From positions 7,116,025-7,180,024 of the forward strand of contig CM023542.1 of the NCBI GenBank assembly GCA_013350335.1: a stretch of DNA of 64,000 bases, given 5' to 3'. This document shows positions 1 to 12,700 of the stretch, piece after piece (position 1 is the first letter of the stretch; the number at the start of each line of letters is the position of its first letter). The translations under genes were made by a program, and so were the position numbers. Source of the DNA: Chimonanthus salicifolius (taxonomy: Eukaryota > Streptophyta > Magnoliopsida > Laurales > Calycanthaceae). The notes under the pieces were generated by a model that saw only the letters and a list, made by a program, of their open reading frames with translations, ran no database searches and was not told the origin of the DNA.

Positions 1-540
1 TTATTATTCTCATTTTTTTGATTTATAATTATAAATTTAAAAGTAAATCTATATTTAAATACATTTAATAAATATCTTTCAAATAAGATAACTTTATGTA
101 CTCTACAATATGCCATGCATGGAGCTATTAAAGGAAATGTCATGATAGTATTAAATCATATCTCATGCAATTTTTATTTTACTATTATTTTTTCTCCATA
201 AAAATCATCTTCTACAATTTTCATTATGACATTATTTTTACAATGTGTTTAAATTTTCATTTAAAAATTAATTTTTAAATATAACATTTATTGTATCCTT
301 AGGATATAGTACTAATATTATAAAAAAATTTTTTGGGATTTTGTTCAATTGTAAAATATTAAATCTAATTATTTTAGACAAAATATTATTTTGACCTACG
401 TGATAGATAAAATAAAGATTAAGAAATTTTTAACCATTTAGTGGATTAAATAGATAAAACTAATATTTGAATACTAAAATTTGACACTTGTCTCGATAAT
501 TTTGATAAGAAAATAATATTTACGAAAGAATAAAATTATT
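1..540. other. AT-rich intergenic DNA, nothing recognised
   Basis: This stretch is very A+T rich with short poly-A and poly-T runs and no convincing open frame, tRNA or transposon end. It lies upstream of the NERD-like gene and may hold distal promoter sequence, but no specific element can be supported. Confidence 0.5.
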
Positions 541-763
541 GTAATAACTTCAATAATGACGAAAAAAGCTTCATTTCTTCTTCCCATTCCTCTCCGTCTC
601 TTCCCCTCTATTTAATGACTGAAACTGCCGTTCCTCACTCAATGGCTTGAATTGACAAACGGCAGCGGCCAAAATCCCCTTTTCGTACGGAAACCCTACC
701 ATTTTCGCCTCCATTGAGGCCCTTTTCGCCATATCTCCTTTCCACTTTCACCTGCTTTCCTCC
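541..763 (+). promoter_or_regulatory. 5' UTR / proximal promoter of NERD-like gene
   Basis: Base composition changes here from AT-rich to a pyrimidine-rich, CT-rich leader typical of plant 5' UTRs, running into the ATG at 764. The short sequence TATTTAATG near 609 could act as a TATA element. The exact transcription start cannot be placed without transcript data. Confidence 0.4.
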
Positions 764-3700
764 ATGGATCTGGCAGACCTTTTTGGGGACTATTTACCTG
801 AGCCACTCGAGGACTCGCATTCGGTCGAGGATGTTCTGATCGTTGACGATTTGCCTCAGGATCATATCATCCATCCCTTAGCCGTTGCTTCAGGCGCGGC
901 TCCGGAACAAGCAACGAAAGAAGCCGAGCTGGGGGAAACCGGGGAGTCTAGTCGAGGAGCTGGGAGTCGGAAGCGAGGCCGGGCTTCGGCCCCGACGCTC
1001 CATTTCAAAACCCCTTCGAAGAAGAAGAAGGAAGAAGAAGATGTGTGCTTCATTTGCTTTGATGGAGGCGATCTCGTTTGCTGCAAACGCCGGTTGGTTT
1101 TTTGTTGTTGTTTCGTGTGCATGGAAAGGGTTTTGTTTCCGTGGAAAGTAGCCATTTTATACTAAACATAGAAATGGATTTCCAACCATTTTTTGGTTAA
1201 GAAATGGTTATTTTTCTCGGGAGGAAATTACAAGTCTTCTTCTTCATTGTCCTGGTTTTGATTTTTTTCCTCTTTTGGGGTGTGTTTTGGGGTTTCAGGG
1301 GTTGTCCAAAGGTTTATCATCCTGCATGCGTTGACTTGGATAAAGGATTGATGCAATCGAAGTCTGAATGGAACTGCAGTATGTTTTCTCTTTTCTTTAT
1401 TTTCCTTTTTTTTTTTTTTTTTGAGTCTCTTGGATTGGTTGAAAATGCCTTCTGAAGGAACAACGGATCACCTGTTTGGTAACTGAATTGCATGCTGAAA
1501 AGCTGAAAATTCTCTCCATTTCGTCTTGCACATTGAATAACCAAATGTACCAGCCTGTCAGTTTTTCTTTCCCTGTTGAAATGCTTCCTTTGTGTTCTGC
1601 GTATTTGTTTTCTTTGTTTGATTATGTTATCAAAGCAAAAGGAGTGGTGTTGGATTATTTTCTGCTCTTGTGTTGGTAATGTGGGTTACTTTGCTAGAGA
1701 TTGTTGGGATTGGGGCCATGGCAGTGATCATGATGCCCAAATTTTCTCCTTGCCCAACACTGGTGGTTTTTGAATCAAATTGACAACAATCTATCCATTT
1801 TGCATTCACCTACATTGGAACTGGAAAATTTTGCCCGGTCCAAACACTTTCTCTGTGGTCTACAATTTTTTTTTCATTGTTTGTGCATGATTTGGTTATC
1901 ACAGCTAAATTAATGTTGTTGCTGTTTTCTGTTTATGCCTTGGCATTGTGGGTTGTTTAGCTAGAGTTTGTAGAGGGTTGAATCCATGCGGGACAACTGA
2001 AACTTTTGAGAGACTGATTCCCCAATCTTGTATTTGCGAAATGGATGCTGTTGGACGATATGGGTTGTCCAGATAAAGTTTAGAGAGGACTAAAGTTTGC
2101 ATATGATTAGGTTAACAAAGTGAAATGAATACTGTTGGTATTTTGTGCATTTTTTGTTGGTGATGTGTGTTATTCAGATAGAGTTGATAGGGGATTAAAG
2201 CCATGATAAATGATTGAATTTTTTGACTAACTATGATGTCCAGTTTCATGTATTTGAACCAATTACCCTCTGTTAAATGGATGCTGTTGTACAATATGGG
2301 TTGTCCAGATAAAGTTTAGAGAGGACTAAAGTTTGCATATGATTAGGTTAACAAAGTGAAATGAATGCTGTTGGTATTTTGTGCATTTTTTGTTGGTGAT
2401 GTGGGTTATTCAGATAGAGTTGATAGGGGATTAAAGCCATGACAAATGATTGAAATTTTTGACTAACTATGGTGCCCAGTTTCATGTATTTGAACCAATT
2501 ACCCTCTGTATGTTGCTATCTTATCAGTGCTGATTGTTTTATTTGTCAAACTATTATACCTACAATTTTCTTGTAGTTATTTTCTTATAGCCCACGTTTC
2601 TTTATATTGTGAAAGTCTGGAGGTTCACTGAATGGGCAAAGACTGCAAACAGGAGGAATAAAAAGGGATGCATTTGCAATAAGGAATTGGAGTTGGGAGT
2701 TACTATGAAGGGATTTATTGCAACATGTTTGTCATAATAAGAAAGCTAGCAAGTGGTTAAGAGCTGGAATTTTCTTATAAGTTCCATTACCTTGAAAAAA
2801 TGCACAATTGGTACAAAATTGAAAAGATCATTAAAGCTTTGCAAGTAGTTGTGCCAAGAGCAGCTGATATAGTAGTGCAACCAGCAGATGACATTTACAG
2901 TTCATCTCTAATCGATATTGAAATAGGGGATTGGTAAGAGGGAGATCCTTACCAATGCCATATTTGTAGGGTTTTTCTTTTCCCCTGTAAAGACTTGTGC
3001 TTTATACTAATCATAGCATGTTTATCCCATTTATCTGAGGATTGACACCCATAATTAGATTTCAATCCAGTACCATGTGGTTGCAACAATTTACACTTGC
3101 ACTACAAGCTCTTGTCAATTTCTTGTGAGTTCCCTGTATATATTCCTTTTATATTTTTGCCCCTACTTTGAGTTGATTCCTCATCACCTATGTATGAAGT
3201 GGTTGTATTGTGGTTATTATCTGGCACTCGAAAATTTGACATTTTGAACTTTTTCATGGAGTTCTATTTTGCGGTTGGCCTTTTTGGGCCACAAAACATG
3301 CTTATGTTTCCCCCCTTTTTTCACTAGAGTGGTTGTTTTATAGTGGGTTAAATTGGATGATTATAGAATACTGAGTCAGATTTGCCACTGCCAATGCAAA
3401 AGAAAGGAAATTTGAAAAAACACTTATTTTTTATATGGAAATTGTACCCAACTGACTGCTTAAATGGATTACGATCATCTATGTGGACCATTTCCAATGG
3501 CTATGATGGTCTTGAAGGTTGATGGTTACAGTTTCTCAAGATGTAAGGAGTGCTGAGTATGTTTACTTACGATTTCACCTTTTCTTGGTAGGATTTAAAA
3601 AGGTTTATGTTTGCTGTCACCTGTCGGTATGGATGTATGTCTGTATTAATAAGAATCTGAAAGTGGAAGTGTCAAAAGTTAGCTATGATGTTGCCTTGAT

Positions 3701-6700
3701 AGGCCTAATTTCATGTTTGGTTTCTCAGCTATCATTAGAAATCAATGACATCCATTGAATAGATCCCGTGTTAAAAAACTTTTCAACAACTACTTTGTGT
3801 CTACTTTTGAATGACTTACTCTTGAGTTAATGACTTGTAGGATTGCTTTTCATTGTTGTCTACACATAGGGGGCATGGACACCTTTATTCCGTTGACCTG
3901 TCCTGGTTAAATACAGCCTACATATTATGAAGAGGAGGCAACGGTTTATACATTGGATACTGATTTTATTTTTTGTTGTTGTTATTCTTGTGTTTTTTTT
4001 TTTTTAACAAGAGGGTTGGGGAGGGGGGAGAGGTAATAAGATTCCAGAAATTTGAAACATATATATTGCAACTAAGTAGAATCCTCTTAACTTCTATATA
4101 CAGGCCTTCTAAAAAGATTTGAAGGGGTATTGGCCTGGCCATCCCTCTCATACTTTGCCATTGTTGCCATTCAAGCATATTTTTGAACGTCATGAATACA
4201 TTAAGTTTTTCAGACTCCCATTCTTTGTTAATATGCTCCTTTAATTAGTTCCTGCTATTTATTAAAATGAAGTTGGTAATTTTGTTTTCTTGGTTGACTG
4301 GTGTGCCAACCCTTTCATGTATTGTTATTGCTTTGCATTTCAGGTTGGCATATGTGTAACATCTGTGTAAAAGCTTCCCACTATGCGTGCTATACATGTG
4401 CCTATTCCTTGTGCAAGGGCTGCATGAAAGAAGCTGAATTTTTATGCATCAGAGGAAACAAAGGCTTCTGTGGGTCTTGCTTCCAAACTGTATTGCAGAT
4501 TGAACAAAATGTTCAGACAAACAAGGGAATGGTATGCATTCCTCTGGCTCTCACATGTGAATTGGTTATATACAGGAGGAAGTAAAAAGATGGTTATGAT
4601 GTGAGTAAAAAGATGGTTCACTGTGGGTAAATATATCTATTTTTGTTGAGGTCAGGTAAACAGTTAGGTCATTATATTTGTTAGTTAATTGTTCTGTTAG
4701 GGTTATACATACTAGTGTTTTTCTAAAGAAGAAATACAACTAGTTGGTTGTATTGATCCTAGATTCAAGGAAAAAGATGAAAAGATCATTTTCTCTACGT
4801 TGTGATTTTATATTGTATTTGGGAATGAAGATGATACTTCCAATTGATAATGTGTGGGAATTGACCCTGCACAGGTTGCTCAATTGGTAGATACTTTGGC
4901 TCAGGAACCTGAGGTCCTAGGTTCGAGTCCTGTAGTAACCCGATGCCCATGGCTTGTGAGGAGCTGCATGCATCCGGAGTTTTACCTAATGCCCTTATAC
5001 TCGGGGAGAGGTGGGATCTTGGGGTTATTTGTTATAAAAAAATTGTGTTGAATTGAATGTTTATTTTACTGGCCATACTGTTGCATGCATATAGTATTGT
5101 CTTCTCATATGTGTATTGTTTCTAGTAGGTGGTTTGGATTTGTTAGTAGAATGAAGTAATTCAAGAAGATACTACCACCCCCACCCACACACACAAGGAA
5201 GAGGAAGAAGTAGAAGAATTTATTCATTTGTGAGTAAATGCTGCAAAGCTAGGTCTATAACAAATCATGGCTAAGTTAAGTTGAAGTCATATCTAACCTT
5301 TGATCTCTGGGCGCCCATATTTTATGGCCCAAACAAAATGTTCAAGAGTATTTTATCCAATGATGGCTCGAAATGAGGTACATGTCCAATTTGGGCACCG
5401 GAAACTTGGTAGTTCAACCATGGTGGGTTTCGAATTTTTCAAAGAACTGTGTTAGCTGCATGTGCTTTTAGTAAGTTTGTGAAGAGTGGGATCCATTTAT
5501 TTTCATGGGATCTGAACCAGGGTCATGTGCCCATTTTTCAGTTAGCATGCTCCAAGCCAACTGATTATGGATCAAAATGAGGATTTATTAACAAGGTCAT
5601 TTAGGCATGGTCCATTAACATTAGAACCCATCATAAAAATGCAAACCACACAAGAAGTCATGCATCATTCTGTGATTCATGGGAATCATGGGAACCACCA
5701 AATTGTTGAATCAATGAGCATTCCAACAGAGCACCTCTGAAGATTGAACGCAAGGTGGTGGAAATTGCAATTAAGTGCCATCCTTCTATTTCAGTGAAAT
5801 GATCAGATACTGCTGGCAGTTCTTTTGGTGGCACATCTACCATCTATCTAATATAAAAAAAAAAATTAAAAATCTAAAATGATGGTGGATGTTGATGGCA
5901 GTATGGGATCATTACACTTTGTTTCAAAGGAGCTTCCATTTGCAACCTCTAATACCTCCAAGTCCAAAGTGTCACCACCCTTTTTGTCTCACTTGACACA
6001 GTTCTTTGTCTTTGTAATTCCAATGAAGAAAGACATGAAACAAAGTTAGGGTGGGTGGGGCTGTCAGGTGATGACACTAGTAACATTCTTGATGTCGACA
6101 CTAAGTTTAATCTAAGGCCACAGTGTTTCTTCTAAGTATGAGCAATGTAACAAATATCGCCGGTATTTTCATTTATACCGCGATAATACTGGCAAAATAC
6201 CATTCTTGCGTTAAAATCGCATTTTTAACGCCGATGCCGTTATTATCGGGAGTTTAACGGTAAAAACGCGTTAATAACGCGAGAAACGATAAAAACGCGT
6301 TAAAACGTTTAGTTTAAATCCCGTTCGAAAATCGAAATCAGACTATCGAAGGACTGAAGGAGCAGCCCGACCGCACGCCCGCATGCGGCAACCTGCAGCT
6401 GCACCACTCCCGCGCGTGCGAGAAACGAATACAACTTAAAAATCCTAGATCCGTTCGGAACTCCTCCAAAAGCCCTGGTTTTTGAGATCGAAATCTTGCT
6501 TCCAAAGCTTCAGAGACTCTTCCCAATAAAACAAAAAGGAACTACCACGATTCGTAAATTCGATGATGTTCTGGGGTACTTTGGTTCTACCTTCTCTTCT
6601 TCTCCCTTTAGTTGCTGAAAGCCTGGAATTGAACAGAAAAGGGGGAGGATCTCCGTCTTCTTTTCTGGCCGTCTTACGAGGAGAAGTGCTGGATAAGTGC

Positions 6701-9700
6701 CCTGCAATAGGCGTTTCTATTTACGATAGTACCCTCTGGTTAAAGTAGGTTTTGGTTTTGGAATTTTTCTTACAACGATGATAAATTAAGGATGTGGATA
6801 ACGATATATATTAAATAGACTTCCTATTTAATAGATTTATATGCTATTTTTTTTTACTCAAGAAGTGTAAGATGAGAATTAATTATTTATTATTTATTAT
6901 TTTTATTATTTTTTAAATATTTATATTTTCCGTGATTAAATTCCCGTTAAAAATCCGAGAAATTGAAAATATCCCGTTATTAACAGTTGCCGTTATTATC
7001 CCGAGAACGGTATTTGTTACCATGGGTATGAGCATGGATTCATGCTTGACCCCAATTTTAATCTGAGCCTAGATTTCTTAATGGGCTAGATCATTTGGGT
7101 CTGTAGTATTTAATGAGGTATGTTTGTATTTTATATTGCACTCAAGTGCACTTGTGCTGAAGTATAGGATTCAAACTACTCTCATATTTTAGGTTAGAAA
7201 TTAGCTATTGTGAACCAGTTGACTGTTTTTGTTTTTTTGGTTGAGCTTATATTACACGTCCAATTCAATAAGGATGAAAGGCATTCTAACACAAATAAAT
7301 ACACACATGCTTACACTAGCATTGAGATCCATGCAATGTGTGAAGCAACATAAAGGGCAAAAATTAGAAAAATTATAATAGGTTTTATCATTGATAATTT
7401 TGAATTTTAAATATGAAAATAATGACTTAGTAAGATATGAAAATATTTGAACATATATGTCTTAAAAATGAAAGATGGTAAATATTCTTTAATCTTTCAA
7501 AATAATTAAAGAAAATTAAATAACTAAAAATTCACAAATAATTACCTTTAGATACTAAATCATTAAAAATTCGAGCAAGGGTCATAAGAACATTTAGTAG
7601 AACATTATGTTCAATCAATAAGTTAAAAGCTGTAGAATTTGTTGAATCCACTTCTATATAAATTAAATCTATTAATTATCTCAAAAAAAAAATTACTTTG
7701 AAATCAAATAAATTTCGAGTTTTTTTTATTATGACCGAAGGTGTCTGGACGCCTCACCCATAGGGGACTTTATCCGACTAATCTTTTAGGTCATGTGCAC
7801 ACGTCCCTATACACACACACACACACACTGGGTCCAAACGATGAGTGATCCCATGGCGAGGGACCCGGAGGGGTTTGAGTGTGAATCGAACTTGAGACAT
7901 CCCTTCATGAGGGGAGCTTCTTGACTATCTGGCCAACCCCCTCTGGGTTTTCTGTGAGTTATTTATTATAATTGATTTTGGTGACAAGACTTGAATTTGA
8001 AACCGCTATAGGGGTTGGATGGAACACACCATATTTTAAAAAATCATGATCATCACATCATTATCATACCATTTCTATCTATTTAGGGTTGGCCTTTTGA
8101 GTCATATATTTCCATGCAACCCTATCGAGAATGATACTCTTCCTCTCCCTACATCATCATCATTATCATCATCATCATCATCATCATCGAAGCTTTTGTT
8201 CAATCTATTTGAGTTCTACTTTCCACTTAGACCCATCGACAATCACACTTTCTTGTCCTTTGTGCTATCATATCACATCTTGTTACCTCGATCAATGTCT
8301 CAAATTCAGAATGGAAAATTTTGAACATATAGTGTTCTAATAGCATACTTTGAATGGTTCTTGAGTGTTATAGATCACTTGCCCAAATTAGAGTGCAATT
8401 GGTGACATGAAGAAAAATAAATTTGTTTTTGGTTAAAATGACTTACTTGGCAAGAACCTATTGCATATTTGCAAAGTGCTCATTGTTGTAACCACAAAGG
8501 TTGTGGGTTTGTGTCATACGACTGTCTGAAGAGAAGATTTTAAGGTAGAACTATCTGTATCTTTTTGTTTTCATGAATTTCTGTGTGCAACTTACCTGTT
8601 GTATTTTTTCAATCCAAAAATTGTTCTTAAACACACCTAACCAATTTCTAGTTTGGTTATCTTTGCAGACTGAAGTGGATTTCAATGATAAAATTAGGTG
8701 GGAGTATTTGTTTAAGCAGTATTGGTTGGATTTGAAAGGAAAGCTGTCATTAACTCTGGAAGAACTCAACAGAGCTAGAAATTCATTGAAGGGTTTTGGT
8801 AAATCTTCTAACAAGGAACCGTTTGATGGACAGTTTGATGCTAATGGTGATCAATGCACCAGTTCAGACAGCTTTTCTGAGAATACCAAGGCAGGTAAAT
8901 CTAAAACAGGAAAGGGGAAGAACCAGGCAAGTACCTCTACTGGTAAAGGTGGGAAGAACCAGCCAAGTACCTCTGCTGGTAAAGGTGGGAAGAACCAGCC
9001 AAGTACCTCTGCTGGTAAAGGTGGGAAGAACCAGGCAAGTGCCTCTACTGGTAAAGGTGGGAAGAACCAGGCAAGTGCCTCTACTGGTAAAGGTGGGAAG
9101 AACCAGGCAAGCACCTCTACTGGTAAAGGTGTTTCAAGTGCAACATCAGATGGCACAGAATGGGATGCAGATGACTTTCCTGAGTTTGATGAGAGTGCTT
9201 CAGCAAAGACTGATTCACGTAAGAAAAGGAAGTCTCGTAGAAGAATTGAAGAGAAAGGTGCTTCAAAAAGAAGGATTGAGGACAGAAGGCCACAAGTAAA
9301 TCCTAATGATTATGCAGCAATCGATATGCACAACATTAACTTAATTTACTTGAGGCGCAACTTGATGGAGGATTTACTTGTTGATTTGGAGAAGTTTCAT
9401 GATACAGTTGTTGGCTCTTATGTAAGAATAAGGACTTCTGGCATGGATCAAATGCCAGATATGCATAGGCTAGTACAAGTTGTAGGTAAATCTTCATTTG
9501 ATTCTCTTTTTCACATTATTGGGTTGTGCAGAATATAAAACAAATGCAAGCCTAATGGTTTTGCATGCAGGTACGGGAAAAGCAGTAGAGGCATATCAAA
9601 GTGGAAGAATGATGACAGATTTTGTTCTTGAGATATTAAACCTAGACAAGACGGAATTTATATCTATTGATACAATTTCAAATCAGGGCTTTACCGAGGT

Positions 9701-12700
9701 GGTTAAATGTTAATGTTCATATGTTGTCATTTTCATTTTGTTCCGGCCAGAATGGCCAAAATGTTCCGGATCTAGTTGAAAAATGGAATGGAACCCTCCG
9801 GATCTAATTCAATTTTTATTTGATTCTTAATTTACTAAAATTCAAATATTCTTGAATAAGTATTTGATTATTACACTAAGATTACAAACATAACTAGTTA
9901 TTTAATAATAATTTATATTTTTATTTATATAGATCAGTGCAAAATGATGGAAATAATTAATTTAAATATGTTTATAAGTTTGTATTATTGTCTTCATATT
10001 TTATTATTTTGTATTTTTTATAGTTTTTTATTCCGTCTTTTCCTAAATAGAACACCGAAATGCCTGGAATGTCAAAGCGTTCCGTTATGGAGACAAAACC
10101 AAAATGGGTTCTGAAATGGATCTGATAACTATGGTTCATATGCACGTCGTTTGTATCTGTTCTTTCATTTGGTTGCTTCAATCTACAACATTCTTGATGT
10201 AAAAATAGGAAATGTTTATGCTTTTGCATTCTTCCATGTAATAGATGTTTTGTTATGAATTACAAAAAAATTGTGCAGGTTCCTTTTAACCTAATAGATT
10301 ATTCTTGTACAAATGTAATAGTCAGTTAATATGACAATATGATGTTGATTAAGAGAGGCAGTCGAGCTTGGTGTATTAATGAAAAACATGCCTTATCAAA
10401 ATGGCTACCTTTGTACCTTTGCATGCGAAGATTTGTGGAGATTCATTCAGTTGTTTCTCTATTTTGGTGTTTTGTCTGCTTCCATTAAATATAAATAAAT
10501 TGTGGCGTTGACTACTACTTTTTCCAGGAAGAATGCAGGTCTTTACATCAAGGGATAAAATCTGAACTTAATAGTCGGCTAAAAGTGGTACTGATATGGA
10601 CTCATTGAAACTTCTGTTTCATCTTTTAAAACTTATATGTTATCCTTGACAATTTTCTCATTGATCTTATGTAGGGGGAGATTCAGAAGAAAGCCATGTC
10701 CCTTCAGGAAGTTAGAGTAAAAGATGTGAGTGCATTCCTGTTTACGATCTTTTAGAATTTGGCTAGTTTAATTTTTTTTTTTTTTTTTATCTGAAAGGCT
10801 TATTTTGCATTTGCTTTGTGTTCATGTTTGCTTTTGATCTGTCTGTTGCTGATCCAGTGGTTAGAAACAGAGACGTCGCGACTTTGTAATGTCCGGGACC
10901 GAGCAAATGAAAAAGGCCGTAGAAAGGAATATCCTTTGCAGTTTATTTTTGAGAAGATTGTGCACGGTATTGTATGTTCTGATAATGATTGATCATAAAA
11001 AGAATGGAGAGTATCCCATCAGATTCCTCATGGTATTGTATGTTCTGATAATGATTGATCATAAAAAGAATGGAGAGTATCCCATCAGATTCCTCCACTT
11101 AACCTAGCGAGTATTTCATAGGATTTGACCTAAATTCCCTAGTAAGGGAACCGGGAGAAAACCCCCCCAAACTCCAAATATTACAAGCTAATATTTAGTA
11201 TCAACCATCTTCAGAGCAGGATGTTTGCAGGTGGTGTGTTACTGATGTCTTCTATTTGCATATTACGAATCCTAATTAGCAATTATGGTCTTCTAGGTCT
11301 TATTCTGCCTATTTTTTTGTCTTAAATTCATTTCCCTATGTTTTGGTTCTGTCTGAATACAAAATCAGTCTCTCTTTGGGTTGTATCTTGTACAAGGGGG
11401 TCTATCTGGTTCAATGATCCAGTTTTATGGTATGATGTGCTTGACAAATCTCCCAGATAGTGAGATCCCGGTTGTTCAATCTTTGGCTTTGTTTTGTTGG
11501 GTGCAAATTGTGGTTATTTTTCTTTCTTAGTCTCTCTATTTCCACAACCAAATTGAAGGGTTAGGATTTGCCAAATATGTCATTTTCAATTTGTAGTCTA
11601 TCCCTGAATAAGTGAATCATACCAAGAATTCAGATTCTGAATCTGGATTTGGTGCTGCCTTGGCATCCTGGACCTTGATAATGTCAGGGAGGTTTTCTTT
11701 AATAATTTGATACATGACATTTTTGGCACCCATCGTCCATATGAAGTAAATTTCGTTGATCTACTTCAACATAAAAGTTTAATTTTTAAAACAAAATTTT
11801 GTTTTTCTGATATTAAGCTGCAAAAGTGGATGGCTGAATCTGGAAACATAACTTTTTAAATTGAAATTAGAGTCTTCAGCTTATCCATCTGTTTTCATAG
11901 ATTTATATCAAGTCCAAGAAATTTTTTGAAAAGAAAATTTTGGTTTTAGTAGATCTAAAAATACATTTTATTTGATATGGTTGATAGTCCCAAAAGATGT
12001 CATTTAAAATTATTAAAGAAAATCCTCCTGGCAGCAACTAATCCAGACTCTTAGATTACTAAAAAGTGGCCTTCGCTCGTTCAAAGTAGGACTACCTATC
12101 AAAGAATTGAGATGGGAACTGTTTGCATGGATGTCTTGATTGGCTTGTATAACTGTGGGTCATAACTTTAAGACCCATTATGTTAGTAGTTGGATTTTCA
12201 CATTGACATTGACACTGCCCAGTAAGGACCTCTAGATGAGGTAGTTTGCTTAGTGATTTTTTACTGTCATATCTAATCATGGTTCAGAAAACTTTAGGGC
12301 GCATTATGTGAGTGCATTATAGTGCTCCCCATGTCTTCAAACTGACTGTACCCAAAGGTGTGTTCAAAACTCTACCTGTTGAAGGCCGGGTAGAGTTTTG
12401 GACTTATTTTTAGTGTTCACATGGGTTCAAACTGACTACTTATTAAAAAAAGGTGTGTTCAGAACTCTACCTATTGAAGGCCTTTTCATGAGAGAAATTT
12501 GGTCATAGCTTCATTTTATGGGTATTGAAATTCATGATACATATGGGTCATGAACTTGACTTATAATGACAGAACATTTTACTTTGTATTGTTCAGTATC
12601 ATAATTTAGCACGACTTGTCCCCTATTCCTCTCTATCTAGAACCATATCATGTAGGTTTTTCTGTTGTAAGTCGCATTGTTTTGAGCTTTTAGTTCCCTT

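Noticed and set aside
4864..5049. Functional tRNA in intron 3
   Set aside because: A and B boxes are present but the anticodon arm does not form properly and a SINE-like body with A-rich tail follows.
6150..7020. Possible small genes at 6338-6748
   Set aside because: They lie inside a MITE with a 9-bp TSD and show no conserved features.
8796..9299. Repeat frames ([12 protein letters not shown] type) over exon 4 in other frames
   Set aside because: Shadows of the KGGKNQ minisatellite; the chosen frame is supported by flanking conserved segments and splice sites.
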